NCBI RefSeq assembly: GCF_000218625.1
Contig: NC_015672.1
Coordinates: 2,021,451-2,085,450, forward strand
From: Flexistipes sinusarabici DSM 4947
GTDB lineage: Bacteria > Chrysiogenota > Deferribacteres > Deferribacterales > Flexistipitaceae
Reading direction: 5' to 3'
DNA: 64,000 bases
This document shows positions 46,184-56,052 of this stretch, piece after piece (the first letter of the stretch is position 1; every line of letters begins with the position of its first letter). The translations under genes were made by a program, and so were the position numbers. The notes beneath the pieces were generated by a model. That model saw only the letters and a program-made list of their open reading frames with translations. It had not been told where the DNA came from and ran no database searches.

Positions 46184-46963
46184 TTATTCATCCGGATGCA
46201 GTACAGCGTGCAGAAACTCTTTAGTCCTCTCTTTTTTCGGCTCCGTCAATATGTCAGTCGGCGGCCCTTGCTCCACAATCGCTCCGCCATCGATAAAACA
46301 TACCCTGTCGGACACCTGCCGGGCAAACGGAATCTCGTGCGTAACAAGAAGCATAGTAAATTCGTGCTGCTCAGCCAGCTGCCGTATTACCTGCAAAACT
46401 TCGCCCACCAGTTCCGGATCAAGTGCCGAAGTGGGCTCATCAAAAAGCAGAATTTTAGGTCTCATGGCAAGCGCCCTGGCTATACCAACACGCTGCTGCT
46501 GTCCGCCGGAAAGCTGAGCGGGAAATTTATCGGCCTGATCCGCCAGGCCCACCATATCAAGCAGCTCATCAGCTCTTTCGACAGCTTCCTTTTTTGAAAG
46601 CCCCAGCACCCTTATCGGTGCTTCCGTCAGATTGCGGCGAACCGTCATATGCGGAAACAGGTTAAACTGCTGAAAAACCATTCCGAGCTTTGAGCGCATT
46701 TTTCTCAAATGTTGTTGGCTTGCAGGGACCAGTTTGCCGTTACTCTCTTCATGCCATAATGGTTCCCCGTCCACATAAACAACCCCTTCATTAATAGGCT
46801 CCAGCGTCATTAAAATTCTTAGTATTGTGGATTTGCCGGAACCGGATGGCCCGATAATCGTTACCATCTCATTGGGCTGGACTTCAAACTCAAGTTCTTT
46901 AAGCACAACATGGTCGCCGAATTTTTTTGTAACTTTATCAAATTTAATAATGGGTTCGCTCAT
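46184..46963 (-). CDS. ehuA: Ectoine/hydroxyectoine ABC transporter ATPase
   Basis: A 259-residue polar-amino-acid-type ABC ATPase: Walker [11 protein letters not shown]-loop [13 protein letters not shown], signature [15 protein letters not shown], Walker [15 protein letters not shown] and switch His in LLVTHEI. It lies 11 bases after ehuD. Substrate assignment rests on the EhuB-like binding protein in the same operon. Confidence 0.9.
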   Translation of the reverse strand: MSEPIIKFDKVTKKFGDHVVLKELEFEVQPNEMVTIIGPSGSGKSTILRILMTLEPINEGVVYVDGEPLWHEESNGKLVPASQQHLRKMRSKLGMVFQQFNLFPHMTVRRNLTEAPIRVLGLSKKEAVERADELLDMVGLADQADKFPAQLSGGQQQRVGIARALAMRPKILLFDEPTSALDPELVGEVLQVIRQLAEQHEFTMLLVTHEIPFARQVSDRVCFIDGGAIVEQGPPTDILTEPKKERTKEFLHAVLHPDE

Positions 46964-46974
46964 TTTTACCTCGC

Positions 46975-47673
46975 TTATTTAAGTGGTATTCCGCTCTTGG
47001 GAAGTTTCATGTCTATAAAACGCACTAAGAATGATGACAACAGTGTTAAAATAAGATACAGCCCCCCTACCATCGACAGAGGAACAAGATAATTATAGGT
47101 TCTGTCACCGATAATTCTGGCTATAGTCATCATTTCCAGAACAGTGACAACACTTAAGATAGGAACGTCTTTCATAATGGAAACAAGATAATTACCCAGT
47201 GCCGGTATAATACGCGGTACAGCCTGAGGCAGAATAATATGAAAAAAACCATAAGCAGAAGGCAAATTCAATGCCTTGAGAGCTTCGTGCTGCCCCCAAG
47301 GTACAGCTTCCAGACCTCCTCTGTAGACTTCGGCACAATATGCACTGTACTGCAAGCCAAGCGCAACAGCGCCGGCAACAAATGCCGGAATAGTAATACC
47401 AGTAAGCTCTGGGAGAACGTAAAAAACAAAAAACAACTGTATAAGCAGCGGGGTATCCCGCAAAAACTCAATAACAAAAGCAGCCGGATAGCTGATTATC
47501 TTCAGCGGTGCCCCTTTTAAGGCTGCCAGTATCAAACCGATAACCATTGCCAAAATAAAACCCACAACTGTAGCTTTTAATGTTGTAATAAGCCCTATTA
47601 GTAAAATAGGAAGAATAGATGCTGCAAAAGCAAGATTTGTAGCTGTATCCCATTCAATCCCGAATAACATCAC
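46975..47673 (-). CDS. ehuD: Ectoine/hydroxyectoine ABC transporter permease EhuD
   Basis: A 232-residue His/Glu/Gln-type permease with about five membrane helices and the EAA-loop region ([23 protein letters not shown]) that contacts the ATPase. [20 protein letters not shown] is typical of the family. It overlaps ehuC by 4 bases. Confidence 0.9.
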   Translation of the reverse strand: MMLFGIEWDTATNLAFAASILPILLIGLITTLKATVVGFILAMVIGLILAALKGAPLKIISYPAAFVIEFLRDTPLLIQLFFVFYVLPELTGITIPAFVAGAVALGLQYSAYCAEVYRGGLEAVPWGQHEALKALNLPSAYGFFHIILPQAVPRIIPALGNYLVSIMKDVPILSVVTVLEMMTIARIIGDRTYNYLVPLSMVGGLYLILTLLSSFLVRFIDMKLPKSGIPLK

Positions 47674-48347
47674 TTACCTCCCGCTGCACGGCGCCATGTT
47701 CCCACATATTGGCTTAGCATTTTGAGCATTCCCGCCAATACCAACGCCATACCGAAGTACATAAAAAGAGCCAGTGTATAGACCACTGCACTTTCCTGTG
47801 TTAGATTTCTGAGCCTTTCCGAGACAAAGGCCAGATCCGATATTGTAATAAGAGAAACCAAAGCAGTATCCTTCAAATTTTGAATGGCAAGATTGCCAAA
47901 AACCGGCATCATTTCAGGTATTGCCTGAGGCAGAGCGATACGCCATAACGTTTGTTTGGGAGTAAAATTAAGAGCAGTAGCTGCTTCGTATTGTTTTTTA
48001 GATACTGCCTGTATAGCGCCCCGCACAACCTCAGCGCCGTATGCACCTATATTTGCAGATAATGCCAGAATTCCCGCAATAACAGGCGGGATACGAGTAT
48101 CAACTCCCATAAGCTGGCCTACCAGAGGTAAAGCATAAAACAGCCAAAACATCTGCACTAGCAAAGAAGTGCCCCTGAATACTTCAATATATGCAACGGA
48201 GGGGACTTTAAAATACCAGTGGCGGGAAAGCTTTCCGAGTCCAAACATAAAAGAAAAGATGGCTCCGAGAATAGTGGAATATAACGTTAGCTTAACAGTA
48301 ACCCAAGCCCCATCCATCATTGGTCCCAAATAATCTATCCAGTTCAT
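47670..48347 (-). CDS. ehuC: Ectoine/hydroxyectoine ABC transporter permease EhuC
   Basis: A 225-residue permease paralogous to EhuD: VFRGTSLLVQMFWLFYALPL, EVVRGAIQAVSKKQYEAATALNF (EAA loop) and LPQAIPEMMPVFGNL. The two permeases would form the heterodimeric channel. A terminator-like hairpin separates it from ehuB. Confidence 0.9.
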   Translation of the reverse strand: MNWIDYLGPMMDGAWVTVKLTLYSTILGAIFSFMFGLGKLSRHWYFKVPSVAYIEVFRGTSLLVQMFWLFYALPLVGQLMGVDTRIPPVIAGILALSANIGAYGAEVVRGAIQAVSKKQYEAATALNFTPKQTLWRIALPQAIPEMMPVFGNLAIQNLKDTALVSLITISDLAFVSERLRNLTQESAVVYTLALFMYFGMALVLAGMLKMLSQYVGTWRRAAGGK

Positions 48348-48388
48348 TCATCCCTCCGCTACCCTGTATGCAGGGATATAATAAGAAA

Positions 48389-48413
48389 GCGCCCGGCTTT
48401 TAAAACCGGGCGC
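48389..48413 (-). terminator. Hairpin between ehuB and ehuC
   Basis: GCGCCCGG and CCGGGCGC form an 8-bp GC stem (with further A/T pairing inside), followed on the minus strand by TTTCTTATT. Placed after the binding-protein gene, it would lower permease expression relative to the binding protein, as is common in ABC uptake operons. Confidence 0.8.
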
Positions 48414-48432
48414 CTATGTGATACAGTTTTTC

Positions 48433-49314
48433 TTAAATACCTTCTCCGGAGCAAAGCTCTTTAGCAGTATGTTTAAAAGAGCCCTTTATATCTGCAGGTG
48501 TAAATCCGTTTTTCTCAAGAATATTTCTCCACTCATCAGTCTTTTTAAATTCTTTCAGCTCTTTACTGAACGCTAAGCGAAAATCATCGGATCCTTCATT
48601 AAATGTAAAACTGCCCCAGCTACGAACCTCTTCACCGTCTATAACCGGATCTTTAAAAGGTTCTGCCAGTTCAACCTTATCACTTTTTTTAGCCAAGTTA
48701 GCTGCAGTAAGCCCTGTTGCAGCATATGCATCTGCTCTTCCTGTGGCAACAGTTGAAATAGCGTCAGCATTGTTTTGAATCATAACCATTTGAGACTGCG
48801 GTACGCCGAGCTCCTGAAGCATTTCAAGCTGATCAGCACCTGCCATAATGGCCACTTTCAAATCCTCGCGTTTGGCAAAGTCGCTATAAGCATGAATATC
48901 TTTGGGATTTCCAGCCTTAACCAACAGTCCTTCACCATAGGAAGAATTGGGTACTGTAGCATAATCCACCTGCTCGCAACGCTGAGGCAGGATAGCCTGC
49001 TCTGCAGCCGCCATATCAAAACGATTTGCTTTTAAGCCGGGGATCAGAGAGCTGAAACTTGTTACAACCCACTGAATATCTTCAATACCCATTCTTTTTA
49101 ATACCGCTCTGGCAACTTCCGGCCCGGCTCCCATTGCCTTACCGCTTGCATCAACATATCCATATGGAATTTCATTTGCAGTAGCAACACGCACATATCC
49201 TCTTTCTTTAATTTCCTGTAGTGTAACCTGAGCTGAAGCTACACTTGCAGTTAACAGTGCGAACACTCCTACTGCCAAGAAGCTGATTCCTAACTTTCTG
49301 AATTTGTTAAACAT
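48433..49314 (-). CDS. ehuB: Ectoine/hydroxyectoine-binding protein EhuB
   Basis: A 293-residue periplasmic family-3 binding protein with a signal peptide cleaved after about residue 28 (LTASVASAQ). Closely EhuB-like segments: ATANEIPYGYVDASGKAMG, FSSLIPGLKANRFDMAAAE, PNSSYGEGLLVKAGNP, ATGRADAYAATGLT and DPVIDGEEVRSWGSF. In characterised EhuB an aromatic/charged pocket binds ectoine. AGGAGG lies about 8 bases before ATG. Confidence 0.92.
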   Translation of the reverse strand: MFNKFRKLGISFLAVGVFALLTASVASAQVTLQEIKERGYVRVATANEIPYGYVDASGKAMGAGPEVARAVLKRMGIEDIQWVVTSFSSLIPGLKANRFDMAAAEQAILPQRCEQVDYATVPNSSYGEGLLVKAGNPKDIHAYSDFAKREDLKVAIMAGADQLEMLQELGVPQSQMVMIQNNADAISTVATGRADAYAATGLTAANLAKKSDKVELAEPFKDPVIDGEEVRSWGSFTFNEGSDDFRLAFSKELKEFKKTDEWRNILEKNGFTPADIKGSFKHTAKELCSGEGI

Positions 49315-49690
49315 AACTACATACCTCCTTTACTCGCTTTTTTAAAGGCGGCTCTTTTAAACCGTCTTATCCATACCATGTATATTAAAGCCTTTGCAAC
49401 TATCCGCAAAGACTTTATATTCATCAGTTAGTCAGTTAAAGTATAACATCTATTTTCATGATAGCATAATATAATTGTTTTATATAAAAAAAAAAACAGG
49501 GTTTGTCAAATTGTTTGAACCGTCTTTATTCCAAAAACTATTGATATGTTTAAGAAAATATAAAGTGAATTTTATAACCATTCAAAATTAAACAAATATA
49601 AAAAATATTTTATATCCCGCAGGAAACCGGGGTTTTAATCAATTATAATTCAATTTTGACAGATGGGGTATCAGGAACAGACACCCCAAA
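49315..49690. other. Intergenic region upstream of ehuB
   Basis: AT-rich, no gene. It holds the predicted ehuB promoter (49481-49509) and, at 49665-49687, a hairpin GGGGTATCA/TGTCTG.ACACCCC-type structure after the DUF1015 gene that may act as its terminator, although no U-run follows. The transcript leader of ehuB would be about 160 bases. Confidence 0.55.
49481..49509 (-). promoter_or_regulatory. Predicted sigma-70 promoter for ehuBCDA
   Basis: On the minus strand TTGACA (49504-49509) is followed after exactly 17 bases by TATATA (49481-49486). The spacer contains an 11-base T tract. It is the best promoter match in the window and points at ehuB. Confidence 0.6.
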
Positions 49691-50938
49691 TCAAATATCA
49701 TTAAAAACAAGACCTGTCTGTAATTTCGGATAAAAATAAGTGGATTTTTGCGGCATCACATATCCGTTTTCAGAAATTTCTCTAACAACATCAATAGGCA
49801 CCCCGTTCAGGATGAATCCCACAGCTTTGTTTTTTTCAGCTGCTTCACGCACTTTTTCCTCACTCTGCATAAAAGAAATACCTTCTTTATTAAGCAGTTT
49901 ATCTTCGGAAAAGCCCATGACATCTTTTAAAATCAACTCCTGAAGAATATAAGTGTCCACTCTTCGGTAAACAGGATGAAGTTTTTCATAATCATCGTCT
50001 TTAATAGACAGACCATAATATTTGCTCCCGTAAACCATTACTATGTTGCAATTCTCTTTCTTATTCAGGAATTCCTCATAGCGGGTATCCTCAATCTCTT
50101 CCACAACAAAATAATTTTCAAGCTTCTCAAAAAATATTTTTTCGTCAAATTTATCATCTATATCAACCACTCTGTGAGTGGGAAAAATTTTCAATCCTTC
50201 ATCATAAAAATTAACAAACATCATCATTACAAAATCATAAGGCTTTAACTCACCTGCTGCATCTTTGTTCAATTTTCTGAAATAGTCCCTCAGATTGAGA
50301 GATGTCTCATACCTGTGATGTCCATCAGCAATATAAATCGATTTATTTGACATGAACCTGGATATTTTATTAACAATATCCTGATCCTGTATAAGCCATA
50401 AAGAATTCTTGACGCCGTCATCATCAACGGCTGAAGCTGCAGGCATCGTTTTTTTCGCACTGGCAAAAGCCTTTTCCAGCTCATTTTCCTTATCCAGATA
50501 AAGTCCGAAAATCTGGCTGAAGTTCGCTTTACAAGCCTTCATAAGCTCGTACCGGTCTTTTTTGGGTCCGGCCAATGTCTTTTCATGGGGGAAAACTTTT
50601 CCTTTACCAAATTCTTCCAGCTTCATCAAACCAACAAAACCGGTCCTGACATATTTTTTGCCTTCGTACCGGTACTCCTGTTCATAAACGTAAAATGACG
50701 GGACATCATCTTTTACCAGGACTTTTTCCGATTTCCATTGATTGTAGAGTTTACCGGCATTATCGTATTTGTTTTTGCCCTCGGGTAGAATAAGATGAAC
50801 AACGTTATACGGTGATTTTGTTTTAAAGCTCTCTCTTTCACTCTCGCTTATCACATCATAGGGGGGTGAAACAACATGTTTCAAAAGGGCTTTTTCCAGA
50901 TTGTATCTTACTCCTCTAAAAGGTCTAACGGTAACCAC
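49691..50938 (-). CDS. DUF1015 family protein
   Basis: A 415-residue protein beginning VTVRPFRGVRYN with the family's PPYDVIS and IADGHHRYETSL segments. The latter resembles a metal/phosphate site and some relatives are annotated as SerK-like kinases, but the function here is unknown. It lies 13 bases after tyrS and is likely cotranscribed with it. Confidence 0.9.
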   Translation of the reverse strand: MVTVRPFRGVRYNLEKALLKHVVSPPYDVISESERESFKTKSPYNVVHLILPEGKNKYDNAGKLYNQWKSEKVLVKDDVPSFYVYEQEYRYEGKKYVRTGFVGLMKLEEFGKGKVFPHEKTLAGPKKDRYELMKACKANFSQIFGLYLDKENELEKAFASAKKTMPAASAVDDDGVKNSLWLIQDQDIVNKISRFMSNKSIYIADGHHRYETSLNLRDYFRKLNKDAAGELKPYDFVMMMFVNFYDEGLKIFPTHRVVDIDDKFDEKIFFEKLENYFVVEEIEDTRYEEFLNKKENCNIVMVYGSKYYGLSIKDDDYEKLHPVYRRVDTYILQELILKDVMGFSEDKLLNKEGISFMQSEEKVREAAEKNKAVGFILNGVPIDVVREISENGYVMPQKSTYFYPKLQTGLVFNDI

Positions 50939-50951
50939 AATTAACCTCCCG

Positions 50952-52151
50952 TTATTTGCATATTATTCTGGCAAACTTACGTTTACCAACTTTTAAAGTA
51001 TATTCCCCGGCTGCCGGGCTCATCTCAATATCACTTATTTTCTCCCCGTTCACAGATACAGCCCCCTGCTTGGCAAGCCTTCTGGCATCACTGTTGCTTG
51101 AAGCAAAATTCAACTTTCTTATTATCTCCAGCATACTTTCACCGGAAACTTCCAAAACAGGCATATCCTCCGGATTTTCCCTTTTGGAGAACACCTTTTC
51201 AAAATCCGATTTGGCTTTTTCTGCTGCACTTTTATCGTGGAATTTTTCCACAATTTCACATGCAAAATCCTTTTTCACATCCATCGGATGCAGCCTGCCG
51301 TTTTTTATGTCCTTTTTTAAATCTTCTATGGATTTCATACTTCTGTCGCTCAGTAAAAGCATGTAGCGGAACATAAGTTCATCTGAAATAGACATAAGTT
51401 TACCAAACATATCAGATGGACTTTCGGTAATGCCCACGTAATTGTTCAAAGATTTACTCATCTTCTGCACGCCGTCAAGACCTTCAAGTATAGGCATAGT
51501 CAAAGCGATTTGGGATTCCTGCCCGTAGGCCTTCTGAATTTCTCTTCCCACAAGAAGGTTGAATTTCTGATCAGTCCCCCCTAACTCCACGTCTGCCCTT
51601 AAAGCAACAGAATCATAAGCCTGAACCAAAGGATATAGAAACTCATGAATACTAATTGACCTGTTGGATTTATACCGCTTGTTAAAATCATCCCTTTCCA
51701 GCATTCTTGCAACGGTGTGCTGTGAAGCCAGCTTAATCATGTCCGCAGCAGTCATCTTATTCATCCAGTGACTGTTGAAAGCAATCTCCGTTTTCTCCGG
51801 ATCCAGTATTTTAAAAACCTGCTCTTTATACGTTTCGGCATTTTTCACTATTTCTTCCCTCGTCAAAGCCTTTCTGGTTTCAGACTTGCCGGAAGGATCA
51901 CCTATCATACCGGTAAAATCACCTATTAGAAAAATTACCTGGTGTCCCAGTTCCTGAAAATGCTTTAACTTTTGTATCAGCACTGTGTGTCCAAGATGCA
52001 AATCGGGAGCTGTCGGATCGAAACCGGCTTTTACCCTGAGAGGCTTCTCTTCTTTTATAGATCTCTCTATCTTTCTAACCAGCTCTTCTTCAACGATAAT
52101 CTCTTCAGCCCCTCTTTTTATGTGCTGAAGCTGATCTTTTAAAGGCAACAA
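50952..52151 (-). CDS. tyrS: Tyrosyl-tRNA synthetase
   Basis: A 399-residue class I synthetase. The HIGH-type motif appears as HLGHTV, KMSKS as [12 protein letters not shown], and the C-terminal S4-like RNA-binding domain as [16 protein letters not shown]. This is the TyrRS subclass with an S4 tail at about 400 residues. No T-box leader is seen upstream. Confidence 0.96.
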   Translation of the reverse strand: MLPLKDQLQHIKRGAEEIIVEEELVRKIERSIKEEKPLRVKAGFDPTAPDLHLGHTVLIQKLKHFQELGHQVIFLIGDFTGMIGDPSGKSETRKALTREEIVKNAETYKEQVFKILDPEKTEIAFNSHWMNKMTAADMIKLASQHTVARMLERDDFNKRYKSNRSISIHEFLYPLVQAYDSVALRADVELGGTDQKFNLLVGREIQKAYGQESQIALTMPILEGLDGVQKMSKSLNNYVGITESPSDMFGKLMSISDELMFRYMLLLSDRSMKSIEDLKKDIKNGRLHPMDVKKDFACEIVEKFHDKSAAEKAKSDFEKVFSKRENPEDMPVLEVSGESMLEIIRKLNFASSNSDARRLAKQGAVSVNGEKISDIEMSPAAGEYTLKVGKRKFARIICK

Positions 52152-52160
52152 ATTCTCCTC

Positions 52161-52943
52161 CTACAAATACATTTTATTCAGATAAATATCAATAATCCTG
52201 TTACCATAGAAAATATAAAAAATTGTTGCAAGAGAAATAAAGGGGCCGAATGGAATTGGGAAGTTCCGGCTTTTTTTCCAAACAATAAACGGCAGCCCCA
52301 CAATTACACCTGCGAGCGAGCTGAAAAATAATATGAAAAACAAAGGTTTAAAACCGAGAAAAGCACCGATCATAGCAAAAAGTTTCAAATCGCCGCCGCC
52401 CATGCCCTCTTTTTTTGTCAGAATGTAATAAACGAATGAAGGAACCCACAGAATCAAAAACCCTGCAGCAGCTCCGATGACAGAATTGATTATACCCGGA
52501 TTGAAAAAAAAGGATAGTATTAAACCGGCACCGATGCCGCCAATGGATATTTCATCCGGGATTATGCCGCACTCATATTTTTCATCGAATGCGGTAAACA
52601 GATCTGTAAAAGCTGCGGTAAGCAACAGAAAAACAAAAACAAGATATTTTATCAGGATAAGGCTGAAACCGATTTTAATATAAACAGATAAAAATAAAAA
52701 TGCTGTAACAAACTCCACCAGAGGGTACTTAAGTGAAATTTTTTCACCGCAATTCCGGCATTTACCCCTGAGTAAAATGAAACTGAGCAGTGGGATATTG
52801 TCGTAAAACCTAATTTTGGATGCACAGGCAGGACAGCTTGAAGACGGTGTTACTATTGAAACCCCGTCAGGTAAACGGGCAATAAGTACATTCATAAAAC
52901 TTCCGAAAATTAAGCCGAGTATAAAAACAAGGGTAGGAATCAT
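52161..52943 (-). CDS. pilD: Type IV prepilin peptidase (A24A)
   Basis: A 260-residue membrane protease/methylase that processes type IV pilins and pseudopilins. GSFMNVLIARLP, the zinc-binding CPAC...CRNC pairs of the N-methylase domain, and the aspartyl protease residues in FTDLFTAFDE and GMGGGDLKLFAM (GxGD) are all present, so both activities are expected. No pilus genes are adjacent. Confidence 0.94.
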   Translation of the reverse strand: MIPTLVFILGLIFGSFMNVLIARLPDGVSIVTPSSSCPACASKIRFYDNIPLLSFILLRGKCRNCGEKISLKYPLVEFVTAFLFLSVYIKIGFSLILIKYLVFVFLLLTAAFTDLFTAFDEKYECGIIPDEISIGGIGAGLILSFFFNPGIINSVIGAAAGFLILWVPSFVYYILTKKEGMGGGDLKLFAMIGAFLGFKPLFFILFFSSLAGVIVGLPFIVWKKSRNFPIPFGPFISLATIFYIFYGNRIIDIYLNKMYL

Positions 52944-53058
52944 CTGAAAATACTATCCGATCTTACTAAAATATAATTTTTTGTGTTTTGTTAAGTGACA
53001 ATGCCTAAAGATATAAAGACCAAGAATATTCAAAGGTAAAATAAAAACTTTGCTACTG

Positions 53059-53877
53059 CTAAACGTCATTATCCACCCCTTCTGCAGACAAAAAGATTAA
53101 ACCGTGCTTGTCGGCAAATTTCACACACTCTTCAAAATCCACAACAAAAGTTCTACCGGCCTCAACAGCCAATACAGAGCCGTTATTATCTGCGATTTTC
53201 TTCAATGTGTCAATACCGACTGTAGGTACGTCAAACCGTTCGTCCTGCCGGGGTTTGGCTGTTTTTACAACGACTGCTTTCCCGCGGGCTAATCTGCACC
53301 CGCGCTCTATTGCAGCATCTGTGCCTTCTATGGCTTCCACGGCCATAACAGCTTTATTTTTAACCACCACAGTCTGACCGATGTCAAGCCTTCCCAGCTC
53401 AATGGCAGAATCCAGGCCGAACCGGATATCCTCCAACTGTTTTTTATCCGGTTTCTTTTTGGTGAACACCCCTTTACCGGCAAGAAGACTTTTTAATATC
53501 TCCGTTTGTTTTAAAACCTTTATCCCTTCATTTTTCAAAAGGTCAACCACGGCAAGCATAATCGTGTCATCCTTCCTGTCCTTCAGGTTTAATAATGTTT
53601 TTACTGCGAGCATGTCAAATTTCAGATTACTGTAAATGAGCTCTTTGGTTATTTTTCCGGCAAAAAGGACGCTCTTAATATCCTCTTCCTTTAAAATTTT
53701 CAGAATTTTTTTTATTTGTGTAACACTCACAGTATAAATTTTTCTGCTGTAAGGGGAAAGATTTTCGGAAACAGACTCGGATAATGCTATAATAACAACA
53801 TCATGATCATTTGCCGACAATATTCTGGCAGCAATCAGAGATATTTTACCATAACCGGCGATCAGGCCTATTTTCAA
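53059..53877 (-). CDS. lpxI: UDP-2,3-diacylglucosamine pyrophosphatase LpxI
   Basis: A 272-residue DUF1009 protein that converts UDP-2,3-diacylglucosamine to lipid X, replacing LpxH. It begins KIGLIAGYGKISLIAAR and contains AVEAIEGTDAAIERG and DVPTVGIDTLKKI. The start overlaps the preceding oxidoreductase stop by 4 bases. It closes the lipid A cluster. Confidence 0.93.
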   Translation of the reverse strand: MKIGLIAGYGKISLIAARILSANDHDVVIIALSESVSENLSPYSRKIYTVSVTQIKKILKILKEEDIKSVLFAGKITKELIYSNLKFDMLAVKTLLNLKDRKDDTIMLAVVDLLKNEGIKVLKQTEILKSLLAGKGVFTKKKPDKKQLEDIRFGLDSAIELGRLDIGQTVVVKNKAVMAVEAIEGTDAAIERGCRLARGKAVVVKTAKPRQDERFDVPTVGIDTLKKIADNNGSVLAVEAGRTFVVDFEECVKFADKHGLIFLSAEGVDNDV

Positions 53878-54848
53878 ACAGATACCTCACATCGGCCTTC
53901 TTTTTTACTGATTATTTCATCAACTTTAAGAGCAAGTTTAAGAGATCTGAGCTCATGTTCAACAGGTATCATTCTTACGACATTTCCTTTGACACAATCC
54001 ACAAAATGCCTTATTTCAAGCATCAGCGGATTATCTTTGTAGACAAACAGCCTTTCGGTAATATACTCGTTTTTGTATCTGAGCTCCCTCTCACCGAATA
54101 TATGCTGAGATGAACCTTTACGATAAATATTTATATCCTGATTTGTGTAATCCAGAAATACAAAAGTGTCCTCCTGACTGATGCTGAGGGTCCTGTCCTT
54201 TTTCTGCGTTATACGGCTTACAATAATATTGGCAACTGCATTGTTTTCAAAAATAAGATTTACCGAGGCAAAATCAGGCAGATTGGAATAAACTTTGCTT
54301 CCTTTTGCCTCAACATCTATTACATCTTTACCGACAATGTTAAGTATAATATCAATGTCATGTATCATCAAATCCAATATGATACTGTCATTCTTCACCC
54401 TTTCATCATATGGTCCCACTCTCCTTGACTCTATGAGAAAAGGATTCCTGACGATTTTTTTCAGTTCCTGAACAGCACCGTTAAACCTTTCCACGTGACC
54501 GATATGCAGAGTGAGCCCCCGTTGTCTGGCTATTTCAAAAAGCTCCTGGGCTTCTTCAATGTTTGTCGTAATCGGTTTTTCCACAAGCACATGTTTATCG
54601 GCCAGAAGACAGTCCTTAACAATTTGATGGTGGTATTTAGTCGGGGCCGCCACCGTGACAGCATCCACCTTATCCAGAATTTCTCTGTAATCTGTGGATC
54701 CGGCAACATTGTGGTGTTCCAGTGTTTTATCAAGTACTTCTTTGTTAACATCGCTGAGGGCAGAAAGCTCAATATCTCTGATGGTTTCATACAGGTTCAG
54801 ATGATATTTCCCCATTCGTCCTAATCCGATTAAACCCATTTTCAACAT
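53874..54848 (-). CDS. Gfo/Idh/MocA-family oxidoreductase in the lipid A cluster
   Basis: A 324-residue NAD(P)-dependent sugar oxidoreductase with an N-terminal Rossmann fold (GLIGLGRMGKYHLNLY), the EKPITTN segment and a C-terminal dimer domain. It lies 2 bases after lpxA and overlaps lpxI. In Acidithiobacillus and Leptospira the related GnnA oxidises UDP-GlcNAc at C3 so that GnnB can form the 3-amino sugar used by LpxA. GnnA is a reasonable candidate, but no aminotransferase is in this cluster, so the role is left open. Confidence 0.85.
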   Translation of the reverse strand: MLKMGLIGLGRMGKYHLNLYETIRDIELSALSDVNKEVLDKTLEHHNVAGSTDYREILDKVDAVTVAAPTKYHHQIVKDCLLADKHVLVEKPITTNIEEAQELFEIARQRGLTLHIGHVERFNGAVQELKKIVRNPFLIESRRVGPYDERVKNDSIILDLMIHDIDIILNIVGKDVIDVEAKGSKVYSNLPDFASVNLIFENNAVANIIVSRITQKKDRTLSISQEDTFVFLDYTNQDINIYRKGSSQHIFGERELRYKNEYITERLFVYKDNPLMLEIRHFVDCVKGNVVRMIPVEHELRSLKLALKVDEIISKKEGRCEVSV

Positions 54849-54850
54849 AA

Positions 54851-55621
54851 CTATCTCCTTAATACCCCGCGTTTTGAATTCTTTAAAAATTCTGCAAATT
54901 CTTTCACTTCTGCAGAATCAGCCACTTTAACTATTTCGTTGACTGCATCGTCCAGCAGATATTCTTTATTTAAAAAGATTTTCATAACCTTTTTTAGATT
55001 GCTCAACTGCTCTTTTTTAAAACCGCTTCTCCTCAAGCCGACTGAATTTAACCCGTGTATCTTTGCAGGATTTCCTTCAGCCAGGCAGAAAGGGGGTACG
55101 TCCTTGGCAATTCTTGAAAATCCGCCTATCATAGCACCCTTGCCAATTCTGACAAACTGGTGTATCCCGGCCATTCCGCCGAATACAACATTATCCCCGA
55201 CAGAAACATGTCCGGACAATCCTACAAAAGACGTGATTATTACATTATTGCCCACTTTACAGTCATGCCCTATATGCGAAGTGGCCATAATATAACAGTT
55301 ATCACCTATCTCAGTGACCCAGTCCTCTTTTGTACTTGCCCTGTGAATAGTGGAAAACTCCCTGATGGTACAGTTTTTTCCGATAATTAATCTCGTGGCC
55401 TCATTTTTGAACCCGATATCCTGAGGAGCTCCACCTATATGAACATTAGGGGAAAGTAAAGTGTTATCACCGATTTCCGTATACGCTTCCACAATGCTGT
55501 TTCTGCCGATTCTAACATTTTCACCTATTATGCAACCCTCACCTATAAATGCCCCGGCTTCCACTTGAGCACTCTCAGCAACGACCGCGTCGGAGCTTAT
55601 CTGGGCACTCATATCTATCAT
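54851..55621 (-). CDS. lpxA: UDP-N-acetylglucosamine acyltransferase LpxA
   Basis: A 256-residue hexapeptide-repeat (left-handed beta-helix) acyltransferase, the first lipid A step using 3-hydroxyacyl-ACP. The catalytic His is in SHIGHDCKVG, the ligand-binding loop in GGAPQDIGFKN and the C-terminal helical part in LNSVGLRRSGF. The start overlaps fabZ by 4 bases. Confidence 0.96.
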   Translation of the reverse strand: MIDMSAQISSDAVVAESAQVEAGAFIGEGCIIGENVRIGRNSIVEAYTEIGDNTLLSPNVHIGGAPQDIGFKNEATRLIIGKNCTIREFSTIHRASTKEDWVTEIGDNCYIMATSHIGHDCKVGNNVIITSFVGLSGHVSVGDNVVFGGMAGIHQFVRIGKGAMIGGFSRIAKDVPPFCLAEGNPAKIHGLNSVGLRRSGFKKEQLSNLKKVMKIFLNKEYLLDDAVNEIVKVADSAEVKEFAEFLKNSKRGVLRR

Positions 55622-56052
55622 TCTTTCTCCCTGATCATGGCCATAAACTCAGCTTCGCAAACAGTTTCTCCTTTTACAGAAGCAATCCCTTTCATACGCC
55701 ATATATTTCTTTTACGTTTAAGCAGCTCCGCATCCAATATCAAATTATCACCGGGAACAACAGGTTTTCTGAATTTTACATTTTCTATAGCCATAAAATA
55801 AACAAGATAATTGTTCACGTTATCTTCATCTATCCTGTTAAATGCCATAAGCCCACCCGTCTGGGCAAGTGCCTCAACAATAAGAACACCCGGCATCACG
55901 GGATTGTCCGGAAAATGACCCTGAAAAAACTGCTCATTAAATGTCACATTTTTCAAAGCCTTAATCTTATCTTCATCTGCTTCCAACACCCTGTCCACAA
56001 GCAGAAAAGGATACCTGTGAGGCAGTCTGGATAAAATATCTTTAATGTTCAT
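55618..56052 (-). CDS. fabZ: 3-hydroxyacyl-ACP dehydratase FabZ
   Basis: A 144-residue hot-dog-fold dehydratase with the active-site segment [23 protein letters not shown] (His and Glu). Placement between lpxD and lpxA is the classic arrangement that balances fatty-acid and lipid A use of hydroxyacyl-ACP. Confidence 0.97.
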   Translation of the reverse strand: MNIKDILSRLPHRYPFLLVDRVLEADEDKIKALKNVTFNEQFFQGHFPDNPVMPGVLIVEALAQTGGLMAFNRIDEDNVNNYLVYFMAIENVKFRKPVVPGDNLILDAELLKRKRNIWRMKGIASVKGETVCEAEFMAMIREKE

